DNA of 64,000 bases. It comes from Bacteroides sp. (lineage in GTDB: Bacteria > Bacteroidota > Bacteroidia > Bacteroidales > Bacteroidaceae). The notes under the pieces are model-generated. The model worked only from the letters and a program-made list of their open reading frames with translations, did not search any database and was not told where the DNA came from. Position numbers and translations under genes: made by a program. The DNA is taken from positions 62,001 through 126,000 of the forward strand of contig JAJQDI010000023.1 of the NCBI GenBank assembly GCA_021202275.1, written 5' to 3'. This document shows, in pieces, positions 18,508-27,837 of this stretch (positions within the stretch are counted from its first letter, which is position 1; each line of letters begins with the position of its first letter).

Positions 18508-19467
18508 ATGAAGCATTGCAGCAAATCTACTGTTCCTGCCATCCTTGTGCGGCTTGCGCATTTGTTAGGAACAGAGATAAACAACGGACGACTGGAAATC
18601 CCGGCAACATACGGAACAGGATATTCCGAAGGATTTATTCTGAATGAGAATATCCGATTGATTATCAGTAACTACCACCTTAACGAAGATATACAGATCG
18701 ACAATCCAGAGGTCGGATCTAAAAAGGTGATCGTCTTCAAGTTCTGGAATATTTTCCCTCAGACAGAAACTCTGTTTGTGGAGAAACCATCGGACGCCAT
18801 ACCCTCGGTATTGATCGCCACCAGTCGGATACATACAGATGATATCATCTCGATCCACTCAAACAGGGCCACTGTCAATATCGAAGTCGATGCCACTTAC
18901 CTGAATCAATTGTTTGATTACCCGGAAAAGTCACCGGCCCTCAAAAGCCTGTTAGAGAATACACAACCGCTACTGTTCGAACAGATCATCTACCCTTCGG
19001 TACAGCATGTCATTGATGAGATCCTGACAGAGAAAGCAGACGAGGCTTTTCGGTTCTTTTTCCTGCGCATTAAATCGGAAGAACTGATTTGCCGGTTGTT
19101 GATGGAGCTGGAAAAGCGTGACCAAACACCTCTTTATCCTTTGAGCAGTCAGGATATAGATACCATTTACAAAGTAAAAGCACGGATACTGGATCATCCG
19201 GAGACTCCTCCGGTGATTGATGAACTGGCTGTATATGCCCATATGAGTCCATCCAAACTCAAACGTTTGTTCAGGCAGGTTTTTGGAAACAGTATCTTCA
19301 GGTACTATCAGCAGTTCCGGATGAAAGAAGCTGCCCGTTTATTGAAAGAGGAGAAGCTGTCTGTCTCCGAAGCAGGATATCGGATGGGGTTTACCAACCT
19401 GAGTCATTTTTCCAGGGTATTTTATGAACATATCGGAATGAAGCCGAAACAATACACCAGGTCTTAA
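18508..19467 (+). CDS. AraC-family transcriptional regulator
   Basis: A 319-residue protein with a poorly conserved N-terminal sensing region and a clear C-terminal AraC/XylS double helix-turn-helix. The latter runs from DELAVYAHMSPSKLKRLF to VSEAGYRMGFTNLSHFSRVFYEHIGMKPKQY. The divergent MFS exporter is the natural candidate target. The effector is unknown. Confidence 0.9.
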   Translation: MKHCSKSTVPAILVRLAHLLGTEINNGRLEIPATYGTGYSEGFILNENIRLIISNYHLNEDIQIDNPEVGSKKVIVFKFWNIFPQTETLFVEKPSDAIPSVLIATSRIHTDDIISIHSNRATVNIEVDATYLNQLFDYPEKSPALKSLLENTQPLLFEQIIYPSVQHVIDEILTEKADEAFRFFFLRIKSEELICRLLMELEKRDQTPLYPLSSQDIDTIYKVKARILDHPETPPVIDELAVYAHMSPSKLKRLFRQVFGNSIFRYYQQFRMKEAARLLKEEKLSVSEAGYRMGFTNLSHFSRVFYEHIGMKPKQYTRS

Positions 19468-19773
19468 TATTACTCGCAGAAAGTACTTGTTTTTACTAAT
19501 AAATTGTACATTTGTAACATCAAGAGAGTTCGTTGAGAAGTATCGGGAACGAAATGCATCTTAGCACTTACCTGATTCTTTATTCGTAAACGTGTGCACG
19601 CGAAGTTCTTTAATCACCATGGAAAGCCTAACGCAGATCGAAGTCTATTTCAAGTGTACTTAGGCGCATCTTACATGGTATATCTTTCAGAAAACCTTTG
19701 CGTCTTGCAACGGATCTTCGGATAAGAATTTTTATAAACTAAAATCGTAAATCCGTCAATCGTACATACATTC
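19468..19773. other. Intergenic region upstream of the response regulator
   Basis: 306 bp with no gene. TACATTTG at about 19507-19514 matches the -7 consensus on the plus strand, although the -33 spacing is poor. A short degenerate AATCGTAAAT/AATCGTACAT pair of the dispersed repeat lies just before the start codon (about 19741-19765). Confidence 0.4.
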
Positions 19774-20460
19774 ATGCAGGTCTTACTGATAGAAGATAAC
19801 AGCCGCATCAGCGAGTTCATTGTCAAAGGGCTTGAGAGCAACGACATGTCTGTGGTACTGGCCCAGACAGGTGGGGAAGCACGTCGGTTGCTCGATGAGC
19901 AGAAGTGGGATATCATCCTGCTCGATATCATGCTGCCGGATATAGACGGTCTGGAATTGTTGCAATATGCCCGGTTCCGGAAGGTCTATACCCCTATCTT
20001 AGTGATCAGCGCGTTGGGAGAGCCGGACGATAAAGTAAAGGCGCTGGATTGTGGTGCGGACGACCACCTGTCCAAACCGTTCCATTTCACGGAGATGATT
20101 GCCCGCATCCATGCACTCACCCGCAGAGCCCGTATGCACTACGAACAGCCGGTGGCGGAAGAACTGCGCTGTGCCGATCTCTGTCTGAACATAGACCGGC
20201 ATCAGGTCGAGCGTGGAGGACAGGAGATCTCCCTGACCTTGCAGGAGTTCAAACTGCTTCGCCTGCTGATGGAGAATGCAGATAAAGTCCTGTCCCGGGC
20301 GCAGATCCTGGAATCTGTATGGGGCATCAATTTCGATACTAATACCAATGTCATAGATGTGTATATCTCTTACCTGCGCAATAAGATCGACGCAGGCCAG
20401 GAGCATAAGCTGATCCATACAGTCAAGGGAAGAGGATATCTTATAAGGACCGGTATATAA
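19774..20460 (+). CDS. OmpR-type response regulator
   Basis: A 228-residue two-domain regulator. The receiver domain has the acidic pair ED near residue 7, the phosphoacceptor Asp51 in LLDIMLPDIDG, and the conserved Lys in LSKPF. The C-terminal winged helix has ADKVLSRAQILESVWG and VDVYISYLRNKID, then the HTVKGRGYLI wing. This is the CusR/CzcR-like class often placed with metal efflux operons, such as the one at 11.4-17.1 kb. Such regulators normally have their sensor kinase directly downstream; here there is none, and a matching orphan kinase lies at 58.5 kb. Confidence 0.93.
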   Translation: MQVLLIEDNSRISEFIVKGLESNDMSVVLAQTGGEARRLLDEQKWDIILLDIMLPDIDGLELLQYARFRKVYTPILVISALGEPDDKVKALDCGADDHLSKPFHFTEMIARIHALTRRARMHYEQPVAEELRCADLCLNIDRHQVERGGQEISLTLQEFKLLRLLMENADKVLSRAQILESVWGINFDTNTNVIDVYISYLRNKIDAGQEHKLIHTVKGRGYLIRTGI

Positions 20461-20715
20461 AGAATAAGGGATTGATTAAAACTGATTTCACCCTTTCCCC
20501 GGAGGTAGGAGTTCGTTTTCGGATATAAGGTGGAGGTCAACGGTTAATCTGTACTCTCTCTGGGTAGTGCTCTCCAACTCGCTCCGCATGAATGAAGGAT
20601 AGGTATCAAAGGCGGACATCCCTTTATGGGCGCTTTTCCCGTTACACAATTCTAACTGAAGAGTTGGAATATATATAGACTTGTCTTTTCATTTCATTGT
20701 ATCAGCCAATTGCTT

Positions 20716-21849
20716 TTATGGGATCCTTACCTGAAGAATAAAAAGTCCTCCGTCTTCTTGCCATGCATAATTCCGGTAAAGGGCTTTTTGACCATGGAAG
20801 ACTATGGGATGAGGGAGAAGTTCTTCCTGCCAGGTTGTACCTGAATCTTCACTGTAATAATAGGAGGTTTTTGTTCCTTTTTCAATAAAAGTACCTATAT
20901 ATCCGTTACTTATTGTATAATAACCTGTCTCTCCGGGAAATGCTACGGTTAAAACGTCCTGGTTATTGATATGTAAGATCTTTTTGGTGGAGGCCATCGC
21001 CGGATATTCCATTTCCATTAATTTTTGATCATATAGTTCCACATAGTATTCTCCTGTACTATCGTCTTTGATCATTCTGCCATATTCCATCGTCTCCTGT
21101 GGAGTACCCGGTAGAGTCGTTCGTGTTATTTCTTTGCTTTCTGTATGGTATAATAAGGCAGTCCGGGATTGCTCTACCGGAGAAAGGATCACATTCTCAG
21201 ATAAAAACACACCATTAACTATCAGTTGGCTTTCTTCTTCTGTTAATAAATGAGAAACCCAGTTCATACCCCCGTCAGAAGTGGTCAAAATGTATTTCTT
21301 ATCTTTTTCTTTAAAACTGATAAAGCCACGTCGGTTGTCATAGAACTGGCAGGAATAGAATTCTACGTGATTCTTTTCAAAAATAGTTTTCCATGTCCTG
21401 CCATGATCTTCCGAAACGAGAAGCTGTTGTAATCCCTCTGTAAACCGATTCACCAGGATGTAGATATTCTCAGATTTCAGTGCACCGAATATTCTTTCTA
21501 CATTGCCTTGTCCCAGGTCTGATTTTGTAAAATTCATACCACTGTCTTCTGTGTAAAATACAATAGCCTGATTGTTAGCTTTATTGATTCTCCTTTGCTC
21601 TTTTCTGGCTGCTTCCCATTCTATTTGGTGGTAATTACCTACGATGTATCCATGCAGGCTATCCTGAATGTAAAATTGAGATACCTGATAAGGTTTCCGC
21701 AACTCTTCAGGTTTCATGCGATATACATCTATTTCTTTCCAGTTCATGATAGTATGATTTATATTTTTTGTTTGACATGCGGGAAAAAATACTATACCTA
21801 TTAGTGCCAGTACATACATGGTATGATAGAGTCTGTTCTTTTTCTTCAT
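20716..21849 (-). CDS. Lipoprotein with sialidase-like BNR repeats, unknown role
   Basis: About 377 residues from the preferred start MKKKNRLYHTMYVLAL. The longer frame from 21906 adds a charged leader that spoils the signal peptide. The signal ends in a lipobox FFPAC. Several Asp-box (BNR) motifs are seen: TEDSGMNF, SEDHGRTW, TSDGGMNW and SEDSGTTW, so a beta-propeller fold is likely. Its start overlaps the stop of the upstream gene by 4 bp (ATGA). As the last gene of the T6SS locus behind an effector-like gene, it could be an envelope-located immunity lipoprotein, but this is an inference. Confidence 0.7.
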   Translation of the reverse strand: MKKKNRLYHTMYVLALIGIVFFPACQTKNINHTIMNWKEIDVYRMKPEELRKPYQVSQFYIQDSLHGYIVGNYHQIEWEAARKEQRRINKANNQAIVFYTEDSGMNFTKSDLGQGNVERIFGALKSENIYILVNRFTEGLQQLLVSEDHGRTWKTIFEKNHVEFYSCQFYDNRRGFISFKEKDKKYILTTSDGGMNWVSHLLTEEESQLIVNGVFLSENVILSPVEQSRTALLYHTESKEITRTTLPGTPQETMEYGRMIKDDSTGEYYVELYDQKLMEMEYPAMASTKKILHINNQDVLTVAFPGETGYYTISNGYIGTFIEKGTKTSYYYSEDSGTTWQEELLPHPIVFHGQKALYRNYAWQEDGGLFILQVRIP

Positions 21850-22726
21850 AGAGTATATTTTCTTTTTCTTTTCAGTTTTTCCAATAAGTTGTTTGCTGTT
21901 TTCCATATGGAATAGACTTTTATGAACAAATATATATATTTTTCAGCCTCCTGTACAGCTCTCTGAACATCCTGATTCCATTGTTGTACTTGTACCTCCA
22001 GTACCTCCCAGATTTGCTTCCAGGTTTCAGGATCCAGAAACTCTTTTATTTCCGGAGTAGTGGCAATCTTAATTTTATCAGATAATGGTAATCTGACCAA
22101 TCCGGCATCCAGGTATGCATTTGAATGGGTAGCAAAGGCAAATTTCCGGAATCTGGAATTATTTAATTCAATATCCGTATAAAATTCATTCACATTTCCC
22201 GGATGTATACGATTCCGTTCATTATATTTTGTATTGTTCAGAAATTTTTTTCTACCACTCCTTCATCCATATATTCCTGTAGTAGAAGAGTCGTCTCCAT
22301 TAACCATTCTTGTCCTTTTTCAGATAATTCAGGAAAAAGAATCTCATTGAATATTGCACAGTATTTGTATCCATAACTTTTGGAAGTCCTGGGTTTATAT
22401 CTTCTCCCAAGCCTTGTATACTCATAGGGAACATCGTCCAGATCTTTGGCAAAGAAATAGTTTAAAGAATCAAAGACAATATTTACCGGAATTTTCACCA
22501 AAGGGCCAAGATAATATTCGGGAGGAGAGAAATGACAGCCTTTGTGTCTTTCCAGAAAATCTTCAAATCTAAAGCGATAATAATCTTTATCTCCGGTTGT
22601 GATTTTATTAGGTTGTCTGTTACAGATCAAAAGAAGTATTTTTTTATCACTTCCGATACCATTTTTTTTGCTTTGTAACTGTAGTCCGATCTCTTTGTTG
22701 GTTGTCTGGTCAAATGTTTTGCTCAT
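21846..22726 (-). CDS. Unrecognised effector-like protein, split by a frameshift
   Basis: Two frames, 22238-22726 (162 residues) and 21846-22193 (115 residues, GTG start), join into one continuous protein of about 293 residues. This happens if an A7 run (T7 at 22245-22251 on the plus strand) is read with one extra base. The joined sequence continues smoothly through KKFLNNTKYNERNRI. Alternatively a -1 ribosomal slip at the A run would give the same product. No catalytic motif is recognised. It lies between an extended Hcp and a lipoprotein, the usual position of a T6SS effector. Confidence 0.6.
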
Positions 22727-22730
22727 GGCA

Positions 22731-23417
22731 TTAAATTTTAAAGTTTTGCACTTCTACTACTCCATTTCTGCCAACTTGGGTTTCTACTTCTAAAGTATCT
22801 CCCCAAGGTAGTTCCATTTTGAATTCAATGTCCTCACCTTCTGCAAAACCGCGTGTTTCTCCATATAAAGTTACGATACCGTCTGCCGGGATCTGGTCTA
22901 TTTCCCGTTCTCCCCTGGCATCTTTCCATATCACTTTCACTATCTCCTTTGCTACTTCATCAGGTACAGGTATATTGCCTGGCTTTATCTCTTCCTTATA
23001 CTGATCCCACCAGAATCCATAAGTCTGTGGAAATCTTCTGTCGATTTTTAACGTGCAGTTGATATCCATCCGCAAGGGGGTGATGGAGATCGTCTGTGTC
23101 ATGGGCTGGCCGGAGTTGCCCCACAGGGTTTCACCTGCCGCATAGATATAACCTTCCTGCCATTCAATAGTTCGGATAGTCATGTAGTTCTCTTCATCTA
23201 CAAATTCAAGTTTACCAGGTACGGATACAGGTTCTTTGGTGAACATTCTTTCCAGTAGCAATGTACTTTCTGTGGATTCTAACATCAGTAGGATCTCTCC
23301 CGAAAGCATGCCTCCCTGCGGATAGCCTTTAGAGTTTACTTTACGATGGAATCCATATCGGCACCTGAGTATCGGAAACGAATCATTGGCCAGGGTTAAT
23401 GTCACTTTGATTGGCAT
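22731..23417 (-). CDS. Hcp (TssD)-like tube protein with C-terminal extension
   Basis: About 228 residues from the preferred start MPIKVTLTL; an upstream ATG at 23441 adds eight residues. The first 130 residues resemble the Bacteroidota Hcp fold (CRYGFHRKVNSKGYPQGGMLSGEILLMLEST, compare the main Hcp at 57.5 kb). The remaining 95 or so residues form a beta-rich domain (ADGIVTLYGETRGFAEGEDIEFKMELPWGDTLEVE), similar to that at the end of the PAAR-like protein at 40.3 kb. It probably carries or recruits the next gene's product. It starts 45 bp after tssR. Confidence 0.75.
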   Translation of the reverse strand: MPIKVTLTLANDSFPILRCRYGFHRKVNSKGYPQGGMLSGEILLMLESTESTLLLERMFTKEPVSVPGKLEFVDEENYMTIRTIEWQEGYIYAAGETLWGNSGQPMTQTISITPLRMDINCTLKIDRRFPQTYGFWWDQYKEEIKPGNIPVPDEVAKEIVKVIWKDARGEREIDQIPADGIVTLYGETRGFAEGEDIEFKMELPWGDTLEVETQVGRNGVVEVQNFKI

Positions 23418-23461
23418 GTTGTGTGTATGTATAAGGTTCATTCATATACTTATTTGGGGGG

Positions 23462-25873
23462 TCACGGCAGGGCTTGCAAAGGAAGAAAGAAATAGGTTTC
23501 TCCTGCCGGAGAAGTCACCTCTTCCACTGGTACGGCAAGTGCTTCTATTTGTCCTTTGGATTCTTCGAAATATTCGATCAGCAGATCCAGTTGTTTGTCA
23601 GAGAAGCGCGATCTTTTCTTCAGTCCTTTGAGGGTGACCCCTCCCAGTTGAGGAGAAAGTGTCGGTTGGGTGGTGATGTATTCCTGGGCCCGGGCAAGGG
23701 TAAGTCTGCCTGGTTTGCCTTCGATCACACAGTTTTTCAGAGCATGCAGATACGTTCTGCGCAGGTGTTTGCGGATTTTCCGGGTAGACTGATAGAAAGA
23801 GGTTTCCATCGTTTCTTTGGTCACTGTGCCGATACTGTCCCGTTTGGTTACCGCCAGGTCTGCCGGTATATCCCGCAGGCTTTTGCGCACTTTCTTCACA
23901 TGACGTACCTTCACCCTCCTGCCTGCTGGTACCTCTCCTTTGAGATCCGGCTTGCGGGAGGATAGCTTTTCTACAAATTCCTTTACTTCCTCCAGTTCAT
24001 CCCCAGTGAGAAGCAGTCCCATCGGGGCCATACTGACCGAATCCAACGGCAACCCGATCCTTTCGGTAACTGTCACTTGATGGGGCATCGTCTTGCGGAA
24101 TGCGCTACCAATATGCGGATCGATCGGGGATTGCGGTTCAATGCCCAGCTGTGCGGCGATCTCCGGCACAAACCGGCTCCGGTGGCGCCCTACCTGTGCG
24201 AATGCTTTGTCCAGGCTGGAAATAAGGGTAAGGTTGTCCCTCTCTATCTGTCTGACCATCGAATCGACACCTGCGATAAACAGTTCTGTTTCGGCAAACC
24301 GCCTTTTCTCAGGAAATACCACCATACCCTGTGACATACTCCGGACGGGGAAATCCAGCGCGTAGACATTTTTCGCTCCTTCCAGGAAAACGTCTGTCCG
24401 ACGTATCTGGTCCGAATATACCAGGATCTCCTGTTTGCTTTTCCGGTAGAAAGCAGCGTACCCTTCGATGAGTTCAAGCGATTGCAGTACGAAGTTGTTG
24501 TAACTGTCTTCATTGTCTGCATATACCTGATAGCTCATCAACCGGCAATTGTTACGGATCAGGCCACTGTAGAGATGAGCAGGCAGTTTTTTCAGCGACG
24601 AATGTTCTCCGACCAGTACGATCAGGTTAGTAGCCTCCGGTTCGCCGGAAGCCAGACGCAGGGCATCTTCCAGGGTCTTTACAAACACAGCAGAGTCACC
24701 CGGTGTGACAGATTGGCACGCCTCTATCACCTGTTCACTGAAAGAGAGATAATCCCGGCCCGGAGAGATTGTTTTTCCACCGATGGTAGCCGCGAACCGG
24801 TAATCAAAGTCTCCCGCGGATACTTCGAACACCGGTTTCAGGTTTTGCACGGCATTGGAGAGGATCGGCAATTGCCAGATTACATGCGTAGAGGGGGCAA
24901 ACGAAAAGATCACATTCACTTTCCTGAGCCGGGCAGCGATTTCCCGGCTCTGTTCCAGGGTGATGGCCTGGCCATTAACGTTATAGATCCGGTTGTTGCT
25001 GTGGTCGATCAGCTCTCTGGTATCCAGTGTCCGGAACAGCAGTGCCGTATCGGTTCGGTGGGCAAACAGCATCGGGCTCAGGGAGACCGGGGAGTGGGAG
25101 AGAGGTAGCAGTCGCGTGCCGCTACTTTCCGGAACGAAAGTCCCGGCAGACACATCCGGTGGTTGGCTGAGTGCCAGCCGTTGTCCGAAAGGAACCACCA
25201 GCGAAGCATCTACCCAGCCCACAACCTGTTCTTCCACCCCTTCCGGTGTCAGTCCCGTTTTCCGGGCGAGCAGTATCCTGTCGCCCGCATCGGAGGATTT
25301 CAGTTCATACACAATATGCCCCGGTGCCACGCTGCCAAATGCCGTTTCCAGCTTCGGGTCGCTGTATACCCGGATGGAATCATGGCTGAAATGCTTCTCC
25401 GCTTCCAGGATCATTTCGCAATCGGTCAGTGCCGTCAGACTTTTGAGCTTAATGCCGTTGCGGATCTCCGTCAGGGAGTTGTTGAAAAGCAACAGCAGGT
25501 CTTTGTGGAGCCATCCGTAGAACTCCGCCTCTTTGTGTTTCACCAGCCGCAGGTTTTTCAATACCACAGGGTCGTATTTGATCAGTTTGTAATAGTCTCC
25601 CTTCCTGCCAATTACCAGCATGGGCTCCATAAATCCCAGTTCCTGTTGCGGCAGGGCGCCTCCGGGTTCCATCGTAGCCACGTTACCCTGCCGGTCCGAA
25701 TAGACCACCCACGGCTGTTTATTGATCTCCGAACGTTCCGACTTTACGTGTTCATAATTGTAATTTACCGAATGGTCTCTCGGCACTTTCCTGGCCCGTG
25801 ACAGGAAGTGTACCGGTCCGCAGGAAGAGAGGGTAACCAATGCCAGAAGTATACTGATTTTTCTTGATTTCAT
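23462..25873 (-). CDS. tssR: TssR, T6SS-iii envelope complex protein
   Basis: Large 803-residue lipoprotein with lipobox TLSSC at the N-terminus, so probably anchored in the outer membrane and facing the periplasm. TssR is one of the TssNQOPR proteins that replace TssJLM as the trans-envelope anchor in Bacteroidota. SH3-like segments (WVVYSDRQGNVA, EFYGWLHKDLLL) and a central von Willebrand-like region (VNVIFSFAPSTHVIWQLPIL) are suggested by eye. It follows the PKD protein by 10 bp in the same operon. Confidence 0.88.
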   Translation of the reverse strand: MKSRKISILLALVTLSSCGPVHFLSRARKVPRDHSVNYNYEHVKSERSEINKQPWVVYSDRQGNVATMEPGGALPQQELGFMEPMLVIGRKGDYYKLIKYDPVVLKNLRLVKHKEAEFYGWLHKDLLLLFNNSLTEIRNGIKLKSLTALTDCEMILEAEKHFSHDSIRVYSDPKLETAFGSVAPGHIVYELKSSDAGDRILLARKTGLTPEGVEEQVVGWVDASLVVPFGQRLALSQPPDVSAGTFVPESSGTRLLPLSHSPVSLSPMLFAHRTDTALLFRTLDTRELIDHSNNRIYNVNGQAITLEQSREIAARLRKVNVIFSFAPSTHVIWQLPILSNAVQNLKPVFEVSAGDFDYRFAATIGGKTISPGRDYLSFSEQVIEACQSVTPGDSAVFVKTLEDALRLASGEPEATNLIVLVGEHSSLKKLPAHLYSGLIRNNCRLMSYQVYADNEDSYNNFVLQSLELIEGYAAFYRKSKQEILVYSDQIRRTDVFLEGAKNVYALDFPVRSMSQGMVVFPEKRRFAETELFIAGVDSMVRQIERDNLTLISSLDKAFAQVGRHRSRFVPEIAAQLGIEPQSPIDPHIGSAFRKTMPHQVTVTERIGLPLDSVSMAPMGLLLTGDELEEVKEFVEKLSSRKPDLKGEVPAGRRVKVRHVKKVRKSLRDIPADLAVTKRDSIGTVTKETMETSFYQSTRKIRKHLRRTYLHALKNCVIEGKPGRLTLARAQEYITTQPTLSPQLGGVTLKGLKKRSRFSDKQLDLLIEYFEESKGQIEALAVPVEEVTSPAGETYFFLPLQALP

Positions 25874-25883
25874 ACAGAAAGTA

Positions 25884-26798
25884 TTAGTGCGGACCGGAAG
25901 TTACAGCCGCTGTTTTTTCATACTGCAGCACCACGATATGGTCCAGGCATTCATTCTCCGGGTCGGCAGACTCCACATACACCGTTTCAATCACCGTATT
26001 GTTTGCGCCGGCAAACCTTAGTCCCTGGCAGTATGAGTAAAAATCGTTCCGCTTGTTGTTATTCACCGTCACCAGTACGTCCGGATCACCGCACAGATAT
26101 TTCTCCAGGATGTAGTTGTAGTGGCTGTTAAAAGATCTGCCATCGGCAATGTGCTGCAACCGTACCCGGATGTCGTTGCTGGCCACCGTGATGGCATCCA
26201 GACTGTCGGTCTCCATGTATTTGGGGAGCACTTCGATCGTATGATAGATCGGATACTGCGTATTCTCAGTCGTGAGCCTGACCTGGTAGATTCCGTGGTT
26301 CTGGTAAGCATAGATCGCGGTTTTCTCCCGTGAGTCGATAATCCCACTCTCTCCGAACTCCCATTTCCAGTCCTGATCGCTACCTTCGGCGGCAAACATC
26401 ACATACTCTCCCTGTATGGCCTGGCTGGCTGCATGGATACGTATCACATACTCGTTCCGGCTGTCCGAACTGCGGAGTCTTACCCGTACCAGGAAAAGTT
26501 TCTCCTGCTCCCCGTCCACCCGCAGACGGATCTGGTAGCGCCCTTCGTCGGGAAACTGATACTGTCCGGAGCGTTCGTCGCTGTAGTCTCCGTTGCCGAA
26601 TTCCCAGAGCCAGCTCCCGGCTCCCGGTGTACTGTCTGTAAAGTGTATGTATTCGCCCAGTGTGATCTCTGAAGCCGATACCGAAGCGCTGATCAGTCGG
26701 TTGCTGCTGCAAGAACGCGCCGTGACAAAGATCACCCCTATGACTGCCGCGATCACTACCAGAGCGATCAGCGATCGTATATTAAAAAATTTATCCAT
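25884..26798 (-). CDS. T6SS envelope protein with PKD domains, TssP candidate
   Basis: A 304-residue protein with an N-terminal signal anchor (SLIALVVIAAVIGVIFVTA) and two PKD-type Ig-like domains in the periplasm, marked by SWLWEFGNGDYSDERSGQYQF and DWKWEFGESGI. It sits directly before tssR and after two small single-span proteins, in the tssO-P-R part of the locus. Assignment to TssP rests on position and topology, not on a recognised signature. Confidence 0.65.
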   Translation of the reverse strand: MDKFFNIRSLIALVVIAAVIGVIFVTARSCSSNRLISASVSASEITLGEYIHFTDSTPGAGSWLWEFGNGDYSDERSGQYQFPDEGRYQIRLRVDGEQEKLFLVRVRLRSSDSRNEYVIRIHAASQAIQGEYVMFAAEGSDQDWKWEFGESGIIDSREKTAIYAYQNHGIYQVRLTTENTQYPIYHTIEVLPKYMETDSLDAITVASNDIRVRLQHIADGRSFNSHYNYILEKYLCGDPDVLVTVNNNKRNDFYSYCQGLRFAGANNTVIETVYVESADPENECLDHIVVLQYEKTAAVTSGPH

Positions 26799-26823
26799 CG
26801 GTTTGTGCTGTTTGCCTGTTTGG

Positions 26824-27333
26824 CTATTTGTTGTTCTTCCGTTCCTCCTTCTTCCGGTTCAGTCCCAGTTCGCAGTCTTCCAGGTTACGTTTCAGGTACT
26901 CCAGGTTGGCTGTCAGGCTCCACAGGTATTGCCGGTCGCTGAACCACATCTGGTAGAAATCACTGATATGCAGGAACATAATGTATCTCTTGTCATGGCG
27001 GTTGTCTTCGTACAACTTGCGTATCTCATTGATGATATACTGGATATCATTCTTTTCGTACACTGCGTTCACTCCCGGATCGTATGCCGCAATGCGTGCG
27101 GTGAGCAGGTCGCTTACCGCCACATTCTGCTCCTGTACCCTGCGGAAACTCTGTTGCCGTTCCATTTTGATCTGTACACTGTCTTTGCGCGAAAAGATAT
27201 GGTTGAGGTTGTTGCCCGCCACAAACAGCCAGGCCAGTAGTCCGGTCCCCAGGGCGAAAAGCAGGAACACATATATCATTCCTCCGATCCGCTCGTTGCG
27301 GTTGATGTAGTTTTTTGTCGTACTGTTCTTCAT
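26824..27333 (-). CDS. Small T6SS envelope protein, TssO/TssQ-like
   Basis: 169 residues: a short cytoplasmic tail, one membrane segment (GGMIYVFLLFALGTGLLAWLFVAG), and a periplasmic helical part with heptad-like spacing. The topology matches the neighbour at 27.3 kb and the small members of the TssNQOPR complex. It starts 6 bp after that gene. Which of TssO or TssQ it is cannot be decided here; it has no lipobox. Confidence 0.6.
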   Translation of the reverse strand: MKNSTTKNYINRNERIGGMIYVFLLFALGTGLLAWLFVAGNNLNHIFSRKDSVQIKMERQQSFRRVQEQNVAVSDLLTARIAAYDPGVNAVYEKNDIQYIINEIRKLYEDNRHDKRYIMFLHISDFYQMWFSDRQYLWSLTANLEYLKRNLEDCELGLNRKKEERKNNK

Positions 27334-27339
27334 CTCTCC

Positions 27340-27837
27340 TTAATTTCCTGTGTGACTGAATATCATTTTCCTGGCTTCTGCCCGGTTGTCCTGTATGCAA
27401 CGCTGCAGGTCGCCCTTTACCATATCCACCTGTGAGTTGAGCAGCCGGATCGAATCTTTCACCTGCAGCACCGTGTTCACCTGTGCCGACATCTTGCCAT
27501 ATAGCAGGGCTTCTCCACTCTCCAGCTGGTCCAGCGTGGAGATGAGGCTCATCTTCTGCGAACTGATTCGGTTTTGCAACACCACTTCGTTGACCCGGTT
27601 GTTCGAGTTCAGGAGGGTCAGGTTGTAATACAGGGAATCTACTTTTTCCGTGAGGTTGATCTGTCGGGCAAACGAAGCGTCGTATTGCTGCGAACGGATG
27701 TCCATTCGTACCACTTCGCGTTCGGCCGTCTGTATAAACGCCCCTATACAGGCCGCGCCGGTCAGTATGGAGCAGCACATCGCCACGGTGAATAGAAGGT
27801 AGCCTCTGGTCACTTCTCTACTGTTCTTTGCTTTCAT
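27340..27837 (-). CDS. Small T6SS envelope protein, TssO-like
   Basis: 165 residues with one membrane segment near the N-terminus (GYLLFTVAMCCSILTGAACIGAFI) and a long coiled-coil-like periplasmic helix region. It overlaps the end of tssG by 20 bp, a sign of translational coupling. Position directly behind tssK-tssG is where tssO lies in other T6SS-iii loci. Confidence 0.65.
   Translation of the reverse strand: MKAKNSREVTRGYLLFTVAMCCSILTGAACIGAFIQTAEREVVRMDIRSQQYDASFARQINLTEKVDSLYYNLTLLNSNNRVNEVVLQNRISSQKMSLISTLDQLESGEALLYGKMSAQVNTVLQVKDSIRLLNSQVDMVKGDLQRCIQDNRAEARKMIFSHTGN

Noticed and set aside
20461..20715. Insertion junction with direct repeats at the T6SS locus edges
   Set aside because: GGGATTGATTAAAA near 20467 and GGGATTTAATTATT near 58371 look alike but are short and AT-rich, so they are not a convincing att pair.
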